This document shows, piece by piece, positions 7,185 through 13,267 of a stretch of DNA of 17,923 nucleotides. The position numbers and the translations under genes are program-made. Position 1 is the first letter of the stretch. Each line of letters starts with the position of its first letter. The stretch comes from Candidatus Krumholzibacteriia bacterium (lineage in GTDB: Bacteria > Krumholzibacteriota > Krumholzibacteriia > LZORAL124-64-63), in the NCBI GenBank assembly GCA_014859985.1, contig JACZKN010000577.1:1-17923 (forward strand), in the 5' to 3' direction. The notes under the pieces were generated by a model. That model saw only the letters and a program-made list of their open reading frames with translations, was not told the DNA's origin and searched no databases.

Positions 7185-7203
7185 ATGTTCGGCGACCGAA
7201 CAT
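7185..7203. promoter_or_regulatory. Operator-like palindrome 2
   Basis: ATGTTCGG (7185-7192), CGA, CCGAACAT (7196-7203) matches palindrome 1 at all but three of 19 positions (the two outermost bases and one centre base). It lies upstream of the predicted GH16 -35 box. On the plus strand it covers the place where a -35 box would be for the -10-like GATAAT at 7221-7226, which faces the lectin gene. One regulator could therefore control both divergent genes. Confidence 0.65.
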
Positions 7204-7361
7204 TGTGCTAGGGTGAATCCGATAATGCCCAGCCGCCCGGCGGCGCCGAGCCTGCCCGAGGGAACACTGGAAGGTCCGGGCCGGGGCCGATCGACGGCTG
7301 GGTGCAGGAAGGACCCCTGTCCTTCCGGTTGGATCACAGCAATCATCAAGGAGATCGAATC

Positions 7362-7988
7362 ATGAAGAATTGCCAACGCCTGCTCCCGATCTGCGCCCTG
7401 GTCCTGGGGGTCCTCGCCCTGGCCGGCGCGGCGCGCGACGTGTCCGCCCAGAACATCCTGGAGAATCCCGGCTTCGAGACGGGCGACCTGACCGGCTGGC
7501 TGGTGTTCGGTGAGAGCCCGAATTCCAGCGCCGTCGTCCAGGTCGGCGACAACGGTCCCAGCGCGCCCGGCACCCACAACGCCTTCCTGGACAACCGCGC
7601 TGAGGCCGTGGGCCTGGTGCTGAAGCAGTCGACGATCCCCGGCACCGCGGCCGGCGGCGACGTGGAGTATTCGTTCGACCTGAAGCTGGACCAGGCCGAC
7701 GCCGGCGGCGTGGTCTTCGCCCAGGTCTTCGCCGAGGCCGAGGGCCTCGGCATCGTCGGCGGCTCCGGCCTGCTGGGTCCGCTGTGGGCCTGGCAGTGGA
7801 CCACCTACGCCGGCTCGTTCACGGCTCCGGCCAACACGAACTTCCTGACGATCCAGATCACGGCGACCACCGGTGCCACCACGGGCTCGACCTGCGTGCT
7901 GCATGTGGACAATGTCAGCCTCGAGCAGCCTGGGGTGATTCCTGCCGAGACCACGACGTGGAGCGCCCTCAACGCCCTCTACCGCTAG
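7362..7988 (+). CDS. Secreted CBM4/9-like carbohydrate-binding protein with C-terminal tag
   Basis: A 208-residue exported protein with no catalytic domain. A signal peptide spans about 1-30 (LLPICALVLGVLALAGAARDVSAQ). The mature part is one jelly-roll of CBM4/9 type, with NPGFETGDLTGW (35-46) at the start, central strands VEYSFDLKLDQA (101-112) and HVDNVSLEQPG (181-191) at the end. These opening and closing signatures are usual for this fold, whose members often bind beta-glucans or xylans. It is divergent from the GH16 gene and shares its palindromes, so a role as its glucan-binding partner is plausible. The protein ends VIPAETTTWSALNALYR; the last 11 residues belong to a motif shared with two other secreted proteins here. 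AAGGAG is 8 nt before the ATG. The ligand is not determinable from sequence. Confidence 0.85.
   Translation: MKNCQRLLPICALVLGVLALAGAARDVSAQNILENPGFETGDLTGWLVFGESPNSSAVVQVGDNGPSAPGTHNAFLDNRAEAVGLVLKQSTIPGTAAGGDVEYSFDLKLDQADAGGVVFAQVFAEAEGLGIVGGSGLLGPLWAWQWTTYAGSFTAPANTNFLTIQITATTGATTGSTCVLHVDNVSLEQPGVIPAETTTWSALNALYR
7953..7985 (+). other. C-terminal tag, copy 1
   Basis: Encodes residues 198-208, TTWSALNALYR, immediately before TAG. It aligns without gaps with RSFGNVKAMFR (8566-8598) and KTWGSVKGSYR (14692-14724). It is preceded by VIPAE, against AIPAE in copy 2. Confidence 0.7.
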
Positions 7989-8018
7989 GTTGTGCCTCGA
8001 CGATTGTGTCCGGCCCGG
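7989..8018 (+). repeat. 30-nt 3' element, copy 1 (inverted pair)
   Basis: Starts right after the TAG of the lectin gene with GTTGTGCCTCGACGATTGTG and runs into the first arm of a hairpin. It is 29/30 identical to the minus-strand sequence at 8555-8526, which follows the other tagged gene. The single difference is C versus G in the CTCGA[C/G]GATT part. Confidence 0.85.
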
Positions 8019-8039
8019 TCCCTGCGACCGGGCCGGACA
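8007..8039 (+). terminator. Long GC hairpin after the lectin gene
   Basis: TGTCCGGCCCGGT (8007-8019) pairs perfectly with ACCGGGCCGGACA (8027-8039): 13 bp with a 7-nt loop, beginning 19 bp after the stop codon. No T-tract follows. Likely the mRNA 3' end; alternatively an internal end-structure of a decayed insertion element. Confidence 0.6.
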
Positions 8040-8446
8040 TGGTCACCTTCAAACAGCACCACCCGGACTTTCGGCCCCCCTTCTGCCCCAGCTCGACGCC
8101 CAGCTGCTGACCAAGACCGTCGGCGGCATGGCCAACTGCCAGGCCGCCCGCGACCCGGGCGTCGGCCCCGCCACCGTCGACCGCCCCAGTGCCTGCCGTT
8201 CCACCACCGCCTGGCCGTCGAAAAGGACACCGAAAAGGCCGGCGGGAGGAAGAGCGCAGGAGCCCGACGCCGGCGATGGCGCAGCGGCTCGTGGATCGGG
8301 CGCTGACGGTGGCGGATGTGCTCGAGGAGCGGATCTTCCCGGCGCACGTGCCGTTGCCGCCGCGGTGGGGGCGGTACTACCGGGGCGAGGTCGCGACGCG
8401 AGGTGTCGTCAACCGCGCCCGCCGGACGGCGAAGCACGCGGTCTGA
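8039..8446 (+). pseudogene. Decayed transposase (IS1-like appearance), frameshifted and internally deleted
   Basis: Pieces of one transposase-like protein are spread over three reading frames. KQHHPDFRPP is in the frame of 8039. LLPQLDAQLLTKTVGGMANC followed by QAARDPGVGPATVDR, a helix-turn-helix-like segment, is one frame over and ends near 8180. LPFHHRLAVEK follows in the third frame. RRSPTPAMAQRLVDRALTVADVLEERIF and PRWGRYYRGEVATRGVVNRARR then continue to a TGA at 8446. The last part resembles the C-terminus of transposases I recall from environmental genomes. The central catalytic DDE portion is absent, so the element cannot encode its own movement. IS1-like assignment rests on memory of related proteins and is tentative. 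The fragment lies between two inverted 30-nt repeats, but I could not find a target-site duplication. Confidence 0.6.
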
Positions 8447-8504
8447 ACCGGCCCGCGAAGGAGGTCGGCAGGGGGCAGCTTTGAACGGGTGGACTGGTGA
8501 TAGC

Positions 8505-8536
8505 GTCCGGCCCGGCGCGTTGGCGCCGGGCCGGAC
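8505..8536 (-). terminator. Long GC hairpin after the PPC-domain gene
   Basis: GTCCGGCCCGGCGC (8505-8518) and GCGCCGGGCCGGAC (8523-8536) form a perfect 14-bp stem around a GTTG loop, about 27 bp beyond the stop of the minus-strand gene at 8563. Its outer arm shares sequence with the hairpin at 8007-8039. No T-tract is present. Confidence 0.6.
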
Positions 8537-8555
8537 ACAATCCTCGAGGCACAAC
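8526..8555 (-). repeat. 30-nt 3' element, copy 2 (inverted pair)
   Basis: Read on the minus strand it begins GTTGTGCCTCGAGGATTGTG, seven bases after the TAG of the PPC-domain gene. It matches 29 of 30 bases of copy 1 at 7989-8018. Both copies continue into a long perfect hairpin. Confidence 0.85.
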
Positions 8556-8562
8556 CCAGAAC

Positions 8563-9504
8563 CTAGCGGAACATCGCCTTGACGTTGCCGAAGGACCGGC
8601 TCTCGGCCGGGATGGCCCCACCCGTGGAAGCGAAGTCCATCACGTAGGTGCCACAGGCGCCGGTGCCCCAGCTGTCGATCACCAGGTAGACGTAGGTGTC
8701 GCTGCCGGTGTCGTTGGTGTAGGTCACGGTCTCGGTCTCGCCGCTCAGGGTATTGTCGGCATAGCCAAGGCAGTTGAAGGGTTCGTTGCAGGCGTCCAGC
8801 ACCCACAGGGCACCGTCGGCGGTGGCGTAGGTCACGTCGGCGGTGAAGGTGCTGCCGGCGGGCATGAAGACCTCGTAGTAGTACTCCAGGCCGTTCTCGG
8901 TATAGTCGCCGCAGTCCAGGGTGGCGATGTTGTTGACGCCGCCGCAGGTGTCGCCCTCGAAGTAGGTGCCGTAGACTTCCTCGACCGCGCTGCAGAATTC
9001 CACGGGCTCGGGCACGGGCACCGAGATGATCTCGAAGGTGAAGGGGCATTCCGCGCCGGCGTAGCCGTCGACCACGAAATAGAAGTCGCCCGTGACGGGC
9101 ACGTTGGTGACCACGCCGGAGTCGACCACGATCAGGCAGCCCAGGTCCTCGTCGCACTGGTCGAGCACGGCCAGGTCGAGGTCGCAGCCGCTGGGGGTGA
9201 TGTAGGCCTCGAACATGGCGGGTTCGGCCAGGTACAGGTGATAGACGACCTCGCCGCCCGACTCGTTCCAGGTGCTGCAGCCGTAGGTGGTGACGTTGTT
9301 GGGCATGCCGGTGTTGTCGCCGTAGTAGACGTTGTCCAGGCTGATCTCGATGGCTCCCGAGCAGTCGAGCAGGCCCTTGTTGGGCTCGCCGCTCTCCTTG
9401 ACCACGGGAATCTTCGAGGTGCTGCTGAGGATGCCGTCGGGTCCGGCGCTGGCGGCTCCGGCGACGAGGGCGAGGGCGATGATCGCGACGATAGTGTTTC
9501 TCAT
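8563..9504 (-). CDS. Secreted protein with two PPC-like domains and C-terminal tag
   Basis: A 313-residue exported protein of unknown function. The signal peptide is residues 1-20 (MRNTIVAIIALALVAGAASA). The mature part is acidic, cysteine-containing and built of two similar units, about 47-160 and 170-292, resembling bacterial pre-peptidase C-terminal (PPC) beta-sandwiches. Paired landmarks are VVYHLYLAEPAMFEAYI / YYYEVFMPAGSTFTADV, DLAVLDQC / ALWVLDAC, and DFYFVVDGYAGAEC / TYVYLVIDSWGTGAC. The regular Cys pairs suggest disulfides outside the cytoplasm. It ends AIPAESRSFGNVKAMFR, carrying the tag shared with the proteins at 7362 and 14689. I chose the ATG at 9502-9504 because it starts the signal peptide; a G-run precedes it as a weak ribosome-binding site. 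No catalytic motif is seen. It could be a binding or surface-layer protein. Confidence 0.82.
   Translation of the reverse strand: MRNTIVAIIALALVAGAASAGPDGILSSTSKIPVVKESGEPNKGLLDCSGAIEISLDNVYYGDNTGMPNNVTTYGCSTWNESGGEVVYHLYLAEPAMFEAYITPSGCDLDLAVLDQCDEDLGCLIVVDSGVVTNVPVTGDFYFVVDGYAGAECPFTFEIISVPVPEPVEFCSAVEEVYGTYFEGDTCGGVNNIATLDCGDYTENGLEYYYEVFMPAGSTFTADVTYATADGALWVLDACNEPFNCLGYADNTLSGETETVTYTNDTGSDTYVYLVIDSWGTGACGTYVMDFASTGGAIPAESRSFGNVKAMFR
8566..8598 (-). other. C-terminal tag, copy 2
   Basis: Encodes residues 303-313, RSFGNVKAMFR, immediately before TAG. It agrees with copies 1 and 3 at an aromatic third position, G/S fourth, aliphatic sixth, K/N seventh, A/G eighth, aromatic tenth and final Arg. 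Confidence 0.7.
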
Positions 9505-10133
9505 GTGGGTCCCCCCAGGTTGTGCGGCGGGCCGGGCCGCGGCCCGGACCACCTTGACGGAATTGGACACGGAACCTGCGCCCCGAAGGCGGTGGGTCTG
9601 CCGCTCCACGATGATCGAGGTCAAGGACGACGCTGCTGCGCATCCTGCCGCCGATCCTGCAAGTGAGACCGTACACGCAACCACGCGGCACGACAAGCGA
9701 AATGATCAAATGCCGAGCGGGTCTTCGTCGATGGTCGCGGGTGCGGGCCCTTGACCGCCTCCGGCGCCGTGCCGAAACTGCGCCGCGCCGGTCGGCGGGA
9801 GACCTCGGCATTGCCAAGCCAATGCCGCTTTGATGGATGCACGAATCTGAACAATAGTCTCCCGGGTCTGCGACAGAATCGAGAGTGAATCGCCGCAAAA
9901 TTTGTCGTTGATCCTTTGTCAGCTATTGTGACGTCATAAAACAGGGGTTCGCCTGGTCAGCCGGCAAGGTGTCTAGTATAAAAACGCAAAAACAGCAAGC
10001 GGCGGGACCGCGACCGTTCCGACTTGCCGATCCGGACTCGGCGGCGTCATGGCAGCGTCGTTTCATAAGTATCCCCCTGCCCCCCGGGGCTGCAGTACCA
10101 TCGGTCCGTCTTCGGGGAAAAGGAGGGAATCCC
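9505..10133. promoter_or_regulatory. Intergenic region with candidate promoter for the lipoprotein gene
   Basis: No convincing gene is present here. About 9840-9985 is clearly AT-richer than the rest. On the plus strand TGGTCA (9954-9959) and TATAAA (9977-9982) are 17 bp apart and face the lipoprotein gene; the predicted leader is about 145 nt. A TGACGTCA palindrome is at 9929-9936. An inverted repeat, GGCATTG (9807-9813) and CAATGCC (9820-9826), lies farther left. I found no clear promoter for the minus-strand gene starting at 9504. Confidence 0.45.
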
Positions 10134-11210
10134 ATGGCGAAGTTCACGTCTCGTCGCGCGGGCCGCCGCCGTCGTTGGGCGCTGGCTGCGGGGCTCGTCC
10201 TGGTCACCGGTTGCGGGGGTGGGGGCGACGGCGGCACCGGCCCCACCCCGCCGTCCACGCTCCCTTTCGAACGCTTCGACGCCGGCTTCTTCGTCCTCGA
10301 CAAGCCCGTCGGGTGGGAGGTCACCCTCGCCGGCGGCTGCACGACCCTGGCCTTCCGGGTGTGCGATCCCCGGGACCCCCTGCGGCAGATCTTCTACTTC
10401 GGGACCGTGGGCCCGGTGTACCTGTGCCAGGAACAGCAGGACCTCGATGCCTGGTACGTGGCCCACGGCGGCTTCCCCCCCACCTGGCTGGACGCGCCGG
10501 TGGTGGACCCGCTGACGCCCCGGAACTTCCTGGCCCACTGGCCGGACATCGCGTCGATGGAGGCTGCCGCGGACTTCATGGCGGAGTTCCCGCGCCTGCA
10601 GGACCTGGCGCTGATCGCCGTCACGCCGCGGGCGGCGCTGCTGCCGGACGCGGCGACGGCCGACGCCCGCGGCCTGTTCGGGCAGGACGGCCGCGTCGGC
10701 GAAGGCATGTTCCTGGCGACGGTGAAGGTGTTCTTCCCCTACAACGGCAACCCCGGCGCCGGCACCGGCTACGGCCACTTCGTCTGCGGGGTGACCGCGC
10801 CCAAGGGCGAGTTCGCCGCGGTGGCGGAGCGGCTGGTCGCCTCGCTGGAGAGTTTCACCGTCACCGGGGACTACGTGGACTGGTGCCTGCAGCAGTCCCA
10901 GCAGACCTGGGGGGCGGTGGCCGCGGCGGGCAGGACCCTCAGCGAGGCCTCGGACATCATCTGGGAGGGCTGGCAGGCCCGCAGCCACAGCCAGGACATT
11001 TCGGCCGAGCAATGGAGCGACGGCTACCGGGGCGTCGAGCGGGTCTACGACCCGGACACGGGCACGGTGTACGAGGTGCCCGTCGGCTGGTACGACCAGT
11101 ACGACCTGGACCGCCAGGCCTGGGACATGAGCGGCCTGCAGCCGCTGCCGGCCGACGCCTGGGAGATCTGGATGCGGGCTGTGCTTGACGGGGCCGGCAA
11201 CATCCATTAG
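10134..11210 (+). CDS. Uncharacterised lipoprotein
   Basis: A 358-residue protein I do not recognise. Its N-terminus is strongly basic (MAKFTSRRAGRRRRW), followed by a short hydrophobic stretch and the lipobox LVTGC with Cys27, then a Gly/Pro/Thr-rich linker. This indicates a lipid-anchored protein facing the periplasm or surface. The body contains VLDKPVGWEVTLAGGC, FVCGVTAPKGEFAAVAERLVASL and a tail with WQARSHSQDISAEQWSDGYRG, VERVYDPDTGTVYEVPVGWY and DAWEIWMRAVLDG. The last part looks like a small beta domain built around a conserved-looking DPDTGTVYEVP turn. No catalytic motif is apparent. AGGAGG lies 7 nt before the ATG at 10134, and a possible promoter is at 9954-9982. It lacks the C-terminal tag found on nearby secreted proteins, consistent with a different anchoring route. 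Confidence 0.8.
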   Translation: MAKFTSRRAGRRRRWALAAGLVLVTGCGGGGDGGTGPTPPSTLPFERFDAGFFVLDKPVGWEVTLAGGCTTLAFRVCDPRDPLRQIFYFGTVGPVYLCQEQQDLDAWYVAHGGFPPTWLDAPVVDPLTPRNFLAHWPDIASMEAAADFMAEFPRLQDLALIAVTPRAALLPDAATADARGLFGQDGRVGEGMFLATVKVFFPYNGNPGAGTGYGHFVCGVTAPKGEFAAVAERLVASLESFTVTGDYVDWCLQQSQQTWGAVAAAGRTLSEASDIIWEGWQARSHSQDISAEQWSDGYRGVERVYDPDTGTVYEVPVGWYDQYDLDRQAWDMSGLQPLPADAWEIWMRAVLDGAGNIH

Positions 11211-11243
11211 CCCCCGCCGGTATCGTGCGGCCGGCGTGCACTC

Positions 11244-11575
11244 GACAGTCCCGACAGCGTGACCGTCCAGCAGGCGATGACCGACCTGATCCGCGCGCCA
11301 TCCTGCTGGAGACCAGGATCCCCCTGCCGGTGATGACCGGCGCCGACGACTGGGTGGTTCCGGCGGTGCAGAACCTGCCGTTGTTCGCCCACGACGCCCG
11401 GCTGGCCGGGAACGACCGGGTGACCACCCTCGTGATCCCGCGGGCGGACCACCGCCTGGAACAGCCGCCGCACACGGGCGCCGACGGCCGGTGGCGCTTC
11501 TGCGCCATCGCGCCGGAGGCGCGGGCCGCGATCGCGGCGTTCCTGCGCGGGACGGTGGGCGCGGCGGGACGGTGA
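11244..11575 (+). pseudogene. Remnant of an alpha/beta-hydrolase-like gene
   Basis: Only the C-terminal part of a gene survives. DSPDSVTVQQAMTDLIRA is read from 11244. Near 11299 the frame shifts by one, and RAILLETRIPLPVMTGADDW, VVP and VIPRADHRLE follow, then RWRFCAIAPEARAAIAAFL to a TGA at 11575. GADDWVVP and ADHRLE look like the acid and histidine regions of an alpha/beta-hydrolase. The nucleophile elbow and all the N-terminal half are missing, and there is no start codon or ribosome-binding site. The unbroken stretch after 11299 could read as a 116-residue ORF, but its upstream residues are not protein-like. Confidence 0.55.
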
Positions 11576-11623
11576 CTTGGCGGCAGGGATGGCACGGTCC
11601 CCGTCCTGCCGCGTACCGGCCTC

Positions 11624-11839
11624 TCAACCGCCGATCCGGTCGAACTCCACAGCTGAGGACCGCAGGATGGCGGCGGCCGCGGCGGCCGCCGTTGCCGGGA
11701 TCTCCAGGCAGTACCCGCAGTCGCTGCTCAGGTGACGGGGCACCGCGACCACCTTGGCCGCGATGCCCCTGGCGACGAGGACCTGCTCGGCCCACATGGC
11801 GTGGTTGGTGGAGAAGAACAGGACATAGGTCCGGCTCAT
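11624..11839 (-). CDS. DUF3343 small protein (putative Se/S carrier-like)
   Basis: A 71-residue cytoplasmic protein resembling the DUF3343 family, described as possible selenium or sulfur carriers. It reads YVLFFSTNHAMWAEQVLVAR, then GIAAKVVAVPRHLSSDCGYC with the family's CxxC pair at Cys41 and Cys44, and ends with an Ala-rich helix. The usual order is N-terminal strand, a helix with a conserved MxAE-like segment, then PR.LSSDCG.C, and all are present. Its ATG overlaps the stop of the cysteine desulfurase-like gene as ATGA, so the two are translationally coupled. The neighbours (yedE-like, yedF/tusA-like, desulfurase-like) are exactly the genes DUF3343 is known to accompany. The chemistry of the family is not established. 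Confidence 0.82.
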   Translation of the reverse strand: MSRTYVLFFSTNHAMWAEQVLVARGIAAKVVAVPRHLSSDCGYCLEIPATAAAAAAAILRSSAVEFDRIGG

Positions 11840-13005
11840 GGCCTCTCCTGCCGGCAGATCTCTGCCAGGGCGGCAACCGCCAGATCGACCTGGCCCGCAG
11901 TGTTGAAAGGCCCGAAGCCGAAGCGCAGGGTGCCGACCGGGAAGGTGCCCAGGGTCTCGTGGGCCAAGGGGGCGCAGTGCAGCCCCTGCCGGCCCAGCAC
12001 CCCGAATTCCCGGGCGAGGCCCTGGCCCAGGTCGCTGGGGGACAAGCCCTCTACCGTGAAGGACACGACCCCGACGGCGGGGCCTGCCGGGTTGCCCGCC
12101 ACCTGGAATCCCTCCACCCGTGCGGTGGCCTGGTCGATGAAGCGGCGGCGCAGCCCGAGCTCGTGCCGGCCCACGGCCTCAGGCCCGCCGCCCGGGCCGT
12201 GCAGCCAGTCGATCCCCGCCGCGAGACCGGCCAGCCCGGCGACATTGAGGGTGCCGCTTTCCAGGACGTCGGGCAGGAAGTCCGGTTGCCGGACGCTGTC
12301 CGAACGGCTGCCCGTGCCGCCGACCGTCAGCGGCCGCAGCCGCGCGGCGTCGAAGTCGTCGGCAAGGACCAGCCCTCCGGTGCCCGTCGGTCCCAGCAAG
12401 CCCTTGTGGCCGGCGAAGGCCAACAGATCGATGCCGTCCCGGGCCAGGTCCAGGTCGACCGCGCCGGCGGCCTGGGCCGCGTCCACCAGCAGAGGCACGC
12501 CCAGGGTGCGGCACCGCGCGGCGATCTCCGCGACGGGCTGGATGGTACCGCACACGTTCGAGGCGGCTGTGACGGCCACCAGGGCGGTCCTGCCCGGCTG
12601 AACCGCCCGCCGGACCTCGTCCGGATCCAGGTACCCGTCGCCGGCGGCGCGGACGACCGTCAGGGTGATCCGGCCCTCCTCCTGGAGGCGGTGCAACGGA
12701 CGCAGCACCGAGTTGTGCTCCAGGGTGGTGGTGACCGCGTGGTCGCCGTCGCGCAGCAGCCCGGCGATGGCCTGGTTCAGACCCCAGGTGGCGTTGGCCC
12801 CGAACACCACCCGCATGGGGTTGTGCAGGCCCAGCAGATCCGCCACGGCCCTGCGCGCCCGGAACACCAGGCGCCCGGCCTCCGCAGCCCGGAAGTGCCC
12901 GGCGCGGCCGGGATTGGCGCCGACCTCCAGCAGGTAGTGCTGGACCGCCGCCAGGACCTCCGGCGGCTTGGGCCAGGAGGTCGCGGCATTGTCCAGATAG
13001 ATCAC
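11836..13005 (-). CDS. Cysteine desulfurase-like class V aminotransferase
   Basis: A PLP enzyme of the cysteine desulfurase/selenocysteine lyase type that would release sulfur or selenium from Cys or Sec and hold it on an active-site Cys. Numbered from the GTG: IYLDNAATSWPKP (2-14), TLEHNSVLRPL (94-104), LLVDAAQAAG with the pyridine-contacting Asp175, the Schiff-base Lys201 in GHKGLLGPTG, SGTLNVAGLAGL, and catalytic Cys344 in GLHCAPLAHETLGT. FGFGPFNTAGQVD closes the domain. This matches the subfamily that co-occurs with YedF and DUF3343. I chose GTG at 13003-13005, because it begins the protein exactly at the family's usual start and lies 22 nt after the yedF-like stop. ATGs at 13071 and 13059 would add poorly conserved residues and overlap that gene. 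Length 389 is normal. Confidence 0.88.
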   Translation of the reverse strand: MIYLDNAATSWPKPPEVLAAVQHYLLEVGANPGRAGHFRAAEAGRLVFRARRAVADLLGLHNPMRVVFGANATWGLNQAIAGLLRDGDHAVTTTLEHNSVLRPLHRLQEEGRITLTVVRAAGDGYLDPDEVRRAVQPGRTALVAVTAASNVCGTIQPVAEIAARCRTLGVPLLVDAAQAAGAVDLDLARDGIDLLAFAGHKGLLGPTGTGGLVLADDFDAARLRPLTVGGTGSRSDSVRQPDFLPDVLESGTLNVAGLAGLAAGIDWLHGPGGGPEAVGRHELGLRRRFIDQATARVEGFQVAGNPAGPAVGVVSFTVEGLSPSDLGQGLAREFGVLGRQGLHCAPLAHETLGTFPVGTLRFGFGPFNTAGQVDLAVAALAEICRQERP

Positions 13006-13027
13006 CCGCTCCGCGGCCGCTCCCGGT

Positions 13028-13240
13028 TCAGGACCGGTTGGCCCGCAGGACGATCCCATCGTCTTCCTCATTCCTTGCGATCCGGTAGCCCTTGGCACTC
13101 AGGAAGCGCCGCACGTTTTCGCAGGAGACCTCGGTATCCACCACGATCTCGAAATCCAGGTTGCCGGCCACCACCTGCTGGGCGGACAGGACCACCGGCT
13201 GGGGGCAGCTCAAGCCGCGGGCGTCGATTCTCTTGCTCAT
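13028..13240 (-). CDS. TusA/YedF-family sulfur or selenium carrier
   Basis: A 70-residue SirA/TusA-like protein. It starts MSKRIDARGLSCPQPVV, with the family's CPxP motif and the persulfide-carrying Cys12. The rest, EIVVDTEVSCENVRRFLSAK then GYRIARNEEDDGIVLRA, fits the two-layer fold, and Cys40 (VSCENV) is typical of the YedF N-terminal domain. Full-length YedF proteins carry an additional DsrE-like domain, which is missing here; the separate DUF3343 protein may take its place. GGAGG is 8 nt before the ATG. It lies directly between the yedE-like transporter and the desulfurase-like enzyme. The likely job is to accept sulfur or selenium from one and hand it on. TusA involved in tRNA thiolation is an alternative, but the neighbours favour the Yed type. 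Confidence 0.85.
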   Translation of the reverse strand: MSKRIDARGLSCPQPVVLSAQQVVAGNLDFEIVVDTEVSCENVRRFLSAKGYRIARNEEDDGIVLRANRS

Positions 13241-13267
13241 CTCGCTGACCTCCGGGGTTGCTCCGGT

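Noticed and set aside
7074..7203. DNA looping between the two palindromes
   Set aside because: The 111-bp spacing is about 10.6 turns, which is not clearly in phase. Looping cannot be argued from the sequence.
7980..8570. Target-site duplication flanking the inverted 30-nt elements
   Set aside because: The bases outside the two copies do not match convincingly, so the interval cannot be called a bounded insertion sequence.
8497..9666. 389-codon plus-strand ORF opposite the PPC-domain gene
   Set aside because: It is an antisense shadow. The minus-strand frame has the signal peptide, domain repeats and tag.
9929..9936. TGACGTCA palindrome upstream of the lipoprotein gene
   Set aside because: An isolated 8-bp palindrome without flanking symmetry or a second copy. 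Too short to call an operator.
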